A DNA stretch of 64,000 nucleotides, taken from assembly GCA_030263635.1 (NCBI GenBank), contig SZPI01000001.1, positions 5,889-69,888 of the forward strand, written 5' to 3'. Source of the stretch: Flexicrinis sp001567485. GTDB lineage: Bacteria > Chloroflexota > Anaerolineae > Aggregatilineales > Phototrophicaceae. Under the pieces are notes generated by a model. It had not been told where the DNA came from. It searched no databases and saw only the letters and a list, made by a program, of their open reading frames with translations. The translations under genes were made by a program, and so were the position numbers. Positions 61,791 through 64,000 of this stretch are shown piece by piece; positions within the stretch are counted from its first letter, which is position 1, and each line of letters begins with the position of its first letter.

Positions 61791-61829
61791 TAAGGGCAAG
61801 AGCCGCATGGTTCCTGCCCTTATTTGTTG
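61791..61829 (+). terminator. Intrinsic terminator after the secreted protein gene
   Basis: An 8-bp stem (TAAGGGCA with TGCCCTTA) encloses a partly paired 16-base loop. A T-rich tract (TATTTGTTGT) follows. It separates the secreted protein gene from the macro/TIR unit, which therefore probably has its own promoter in the next 45 bases. Confidence 0.6.
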
Positions 61830-61873
61830 TATCCGGACGCAACCTCCTTTAAGATACTCAGCAGGGGGTGACG

Positions 61874-62770
61874 ATGCTCGTTGACCTGCATGCTGACCTG
61901 TTCTTAAGCCCGGCCGATGTCTGGATCATGCCTGTCAGCACGACAGGCGCGGCCAGCACCGAGGTGGCCGCCGACTTCAAACGTTTTTTTCCTTCCGCGT
62001 TAGCGCAGTATCGACTGGCGTGCGAGGTCGGTGACTTGAAGCCGGGAGCGCTGTTGTACCTGCGTGGGGACGGCGTCGATATCGTCGCACTCCCGATTCG
62101 GCGGCATTGGCGGTCTGCCGCTGCCGCGGATATGCTCGAAGCAGGGCTGCAGAAGCTGGCCGACCGCTGGCCCGATCTCGCCATCCCATCGCTTGCGCTG
62201 CCGCGTTTCGCCGGCGCGGAGCTGAATTGGGACGGGGTTGTGCGCCCGCTGCTCGATACCTATCTCGACCCGCTGCCGATCCCGGTGTACGTTCATCACA
62301 GCGAGCCGGCGGACAAACGGCGCGGAGTCCGGCAGATCGAGCAGCGCGTGACTCATGCGTACTCCCGGCCGCCGTTTGAGCAGTTCTGGCGTGATCTTGG
62401 CCGCGCGGTTCGTGCGGTCTACGGCAAGTTCACCACCGCGAGCGACGAGTCCTTCCGTGCCGCGATAGAGACGGGCGCGAGGCTGCGCCGGCTCGTATTG
62501 ACACCAGAGCACGGGCCGGCCTTCGCGTTTTCGTCCGCTGTGCTGAACGACTTCTGGACACAGGTGATCCATGCGCGGGTCGTGTTCGCGCATCAGCTGA
62601 CCGGCGGCATGGAGCCGGCCGCGCCATACCTGTTCCCCTTACTTACTCAGTTGAGCTATTTGTCGACGGTGCGCGGCACGATGAGCGGCCGTACGGAATC
62701 GGATGCGCTGCTGTTCACCCCGCCCGCACCCAAAGGCGCGGCGGTGCTTACGGTGGAGGTCGGGCCATGA
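61874..62770 (+). CDS. Macro-domain protein resembling DarG, partner of the TIR-DarT-like protein
   Basis: A 298-residue protein. Residues about 5-140 follow the DarG/ALC1-like macro fold: VWIMPVSTTGAASTEVAADFKRFFP, GDLKPGALLYLRGDGVDIVALPIRRHWRSA, and LALPRFAGAELNWDGVVRPLLDTYL. DarG macro domains remove ADP-ribose from DNA and neutralise DarT. Two key spots differ here: the VNTxG-type Asn is Ser22, and the Lys of the PTKxHW motif is Arg77 in PIRRHW. Residues 150-298 form a separate helical domain that I do not recognise (QRVTHAYSRPPFEQFWRDLG ... FWTQVIHARVVFAHQL). ATG 61874 has a GGGGGTG site. The stop overlaps the TIR gene start (ATGA). Confidence 0.65.
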   Translation: MLVDLHADLFLSPADVWIMPVSTTGAASTEVAADFKRFFPSALAQYRLACEVGDLKPGALLYLRGDGVDIVALPIRRHWRSAAAADMLEAGLQKLADRWPDLAIPSLALPRFAGAELNWDGVVRPLLDTYLDPLPIPVYVHHSEPADKRRGVRQIEQRVTHAYSRPPFEQFWRDLGRAVRAVYGKFTTASDESFRAAIETGARLRRLVLTPEHGPAFAFSSAVLNDFWTQVIHARVVFAHQLTGGMEPAAPYLFPLLTQLSYLSTVRGTMSGRTESDALLFTPPAPKGAAVLTVEVGP

Positions 62771-64000
62771 TCGAGGCCGGCGCCCGCATCTTCATCTCGT
62801 ACGCCCGTGACGACGCCAAATCCCTCGCGCTGCGCCTGCGTGACGATCTCCGTGCGGCTGGCCTGACGGCGTGGATGGATGTCGCCGATATTCAAGGAGG
62901 GGACAACTGGGCACGCACTATCGAGCGCGTGATTGAAAGCTGCGACGTCGGGTTGGCGTTGTGCAGCCACAAGTCGTACCAGTCGACGTACTGCCGCGCC
63001 GAGCAGATGCGATTGCAGCGAAAGGGTAAGCGCATCATTCCGCTGTTGGTGCAGGCCGACGCAGAGATACCGCTGCACCTCGAACACCTTAACCGGCTCG
63101 ATTTCTCGCAGCCATCACAGTATGCCGAACGGCTGCGCGACTTGTTGAGCGACCTGAACGTCGGGCGTGCGTTCGCGTCGCTGGGTGGAGATGGCGAGCC
63201 GGAGACGGGGCGCTCTGTGTTCCGCCCATCACGACTGCGGCGGCTGTCTGTACCGGAAAAGCGCGATGCGCCTGCGTTCAGACGTGCCCTTGCCGAACTC
63301 CGGCGCGAAGCGTGGCTGGGCGGCCGGTCATGGTGGACGTACTTCCTGTTTCACTATCTCGATATCGAGGCTGTGGCGAACGTGCTCAACCAAGGCAAGT
63401 TGACCGCTGCCCGTTCGGGGGGATCACGCCGTTCGCAGGATCAGCTGTTGGGCCTGAACTTCCGCCCGCGCACGCCGGACATGTGGTTCCGCGAAGGGGT
63501 GCTGCCCGGCACGCCGAGTCCTGACCGCTTGCCTGTGCCGGTATGCCTGCTGTTCGATCTCGAATCGACGATTTGCCTGCCTGCGGCCCGCTTCACATCT
63601 GGCGACCCGCAGGTTGTGAAGCGGTCATCCGCGACATCTGGCGCACTGGCCGAACTGCCGTTTGAGTTGATCTATCACGACGAAGCGCCGAAACCGGCGG
63701 AGAAAGACGAAGTGCTGCGCAGTCGGCGCGCGCAGGTTCTCGTGCCATCTCCCTTGACGCTGGAGTCGCTCCAGCTGATCTGGTGTCGCAGCGACGCCGA
63801 GGCGGAGACTCTAAAAAATCAATTGACGGACAACACCCGTGAACAGTGGCGTCAGCACATCATTGCGCGGGGGGACTTCGCGCTGTTCTTCCGCCGAAGC
63901 GCGTATGTGGATCGCGTGCTGCCCACCGCCGACGGCGTCCTCATCACGTTCTGGCCGGGCGAGTGGGACGACCCGCACCATATCGAAATTCATGTGCAGC
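62767..64000 (+). CDS. TIR domain fused to a DarT-like ADP-ribosyltransferase domain (3' end outside window)
   Basis: At least 411 residues. Residues about 6-130 are a TIR domain: RIFISYARDDAKSLALRLRDD, AWMDVADIQGGDNWARTIERV and SYQSTYCRAEQMRLQ, whose Glu79 is the likely NADase glutamate. Residues about 190-345 resemble DarT/DUF4433: FLFHYLDIEAVANVLNQGKL, LNFRPRTPDMWFREG (PRSPM motif), ARFTSGDPQ and SRRAQVLVPSPLTLESLQLI. DarT enzymes ADP-ribosylate DNA bases with NAD+. The family's catalytic Glu in RQAE is Gln323 here (codon CAG). The protein continues beyond base 64000 with a further, unrecognised segment. It is translationally coupled to the macro-domain gene. Confidence 0.7.
   Translation, partial: MIEAGARIFISYARDDAKSLALRLRDDLRAAGLTAWMDVADIQGGDNWARTIERVIESCDVGLALCSHKSYQSTYCRAEQMRLQRKGKRIIPLLVQADAEIPLHLEHLNRLDFSQPSQYAERLRDLLSDLNVGRAFASLGGDGEPETGRSVFRPSRLRRLSVPEKRDAPAFRRALAELRREAWLGGRSWWTYFLFHYLDIEAVANVLNQGKLTAARSGGSRRSQDQLLGLNFRPRTPDMWFREGVLPGTPSPDRLPVPVCLLFDLESTICLPAARFTSGDPQVVKRSSATSGALAELPFELIYHDEAPKPAEKDEVLRSRRAQVLVPSPLTLESLQLIWCRSDAEAETLKNQLTDNTREQWRQHIIARGDFALFFRRSAYVDRVLPTADGVLITFWPGEWDDPHHIEIHVQ

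Noticed and set aside
62656..63087. A 143-residue minus-strand frame across the macro/TIR junction
   Set aside because: Antisense to two genes with recognisable domains and an ATGA overlap; no independent support.
1..64000. tRNA, rRNA, insertion sequences, prophage blocks
   Set aside because: No tRNA-like cloverleaf, rRNA segment, transposase or integrase was recognised on either strand by reading; a model-based search could still find a small RNA.

Overview
The window is high-GC bacterial DNA with a dense gene layout, many 4-base start/stop overlaps and mixed ATG/GTG/TTG starts. Several traits point to the phylum Chloroflexota (Anaerolineae-like). These are exported proteins with Thr/Pro-rich stalks and bacterial SH3 domains, a BTAD-type regulator behind an NTPase-like domain, a T-box leader on a trp operon, a Uma2-type remnant, and heme A synthesis genes of an aerobic respirer. 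This placement is an inference from gene style; no rRNA or tRNA gene was seen.

Layout. 0-8.4 kb: 5' part of aspS, a Uma2-like remnant, an RlmI-type methyltransferase, a TauE-type permease, a DUF6544-like protein, and a polX / SH3 protein / ligA operon on the minus strand. 8.5-17.3 kb: mixed genes, namely a solitary phage-tail-tube-like protein, a SelW-like protein, threonine aldolase, a degenerate CPBP membrane protein, a HerA-like ATPase, a PLC-like protein, an O-antigen-ligase-like protein and a BTAD regulator. 17.4-26.5 kb: trp operon behind a strong promoter and a tRNA-Trp T-box (trpE, a phosphatase-like gene, trpG, trpS, trpD, trpC, trpF, trpB, a Nudix gene, trpA). 26.6-34.5 kb: a second aromatic operon (aroH, aroF, tyrA, aroA, aroE, aroC, aroK, aroB, aroQ) preceded by a candidate Tyr/Phe leader peptide and a strong terminator. 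Together the two operons carry all seven shikimate steps, the whole Trp branch and the prephenate dehydrogenase step of the Tyr branch; no prephenate dehydratase was found.

34.6-49.2 kb: housekeeping genes (glnA, lysC, ricT-like, deacetylase, M20 amidohydrolase, purA, B12-binding-like protein, ctaA/ctaB/cytochrome c, rqcH, ppk2). 49.2-54.7 kb: minus-strand surface-glycan genes (a GT9 and two GT4 glycosyltransferases), a membrane-tethered solute-binding protein and a glycosidase-like protein. 54.8-61.8 kb: a DUF692/MNIO-like TIM barrel, an M23 lipoprotein, glutamate formimidoyltransferase, and three cell-surface proteins.

The right edge (61.87-64.0 kb) holds the most striking item: a two-gene unit with a 4-base overlap. 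The first gene encodes a macro-domain protein resembling DarG. The second encodes a fusion of an N-terminal TIR domain to a DarT-like ADP-ribosyltransferase domain, and it runs off the window. Both partners appear to have substitutions at positions normally used for catalysis in DarTG. This looks like an uncharacterised NAD-linked toxin/antidote or defence module.
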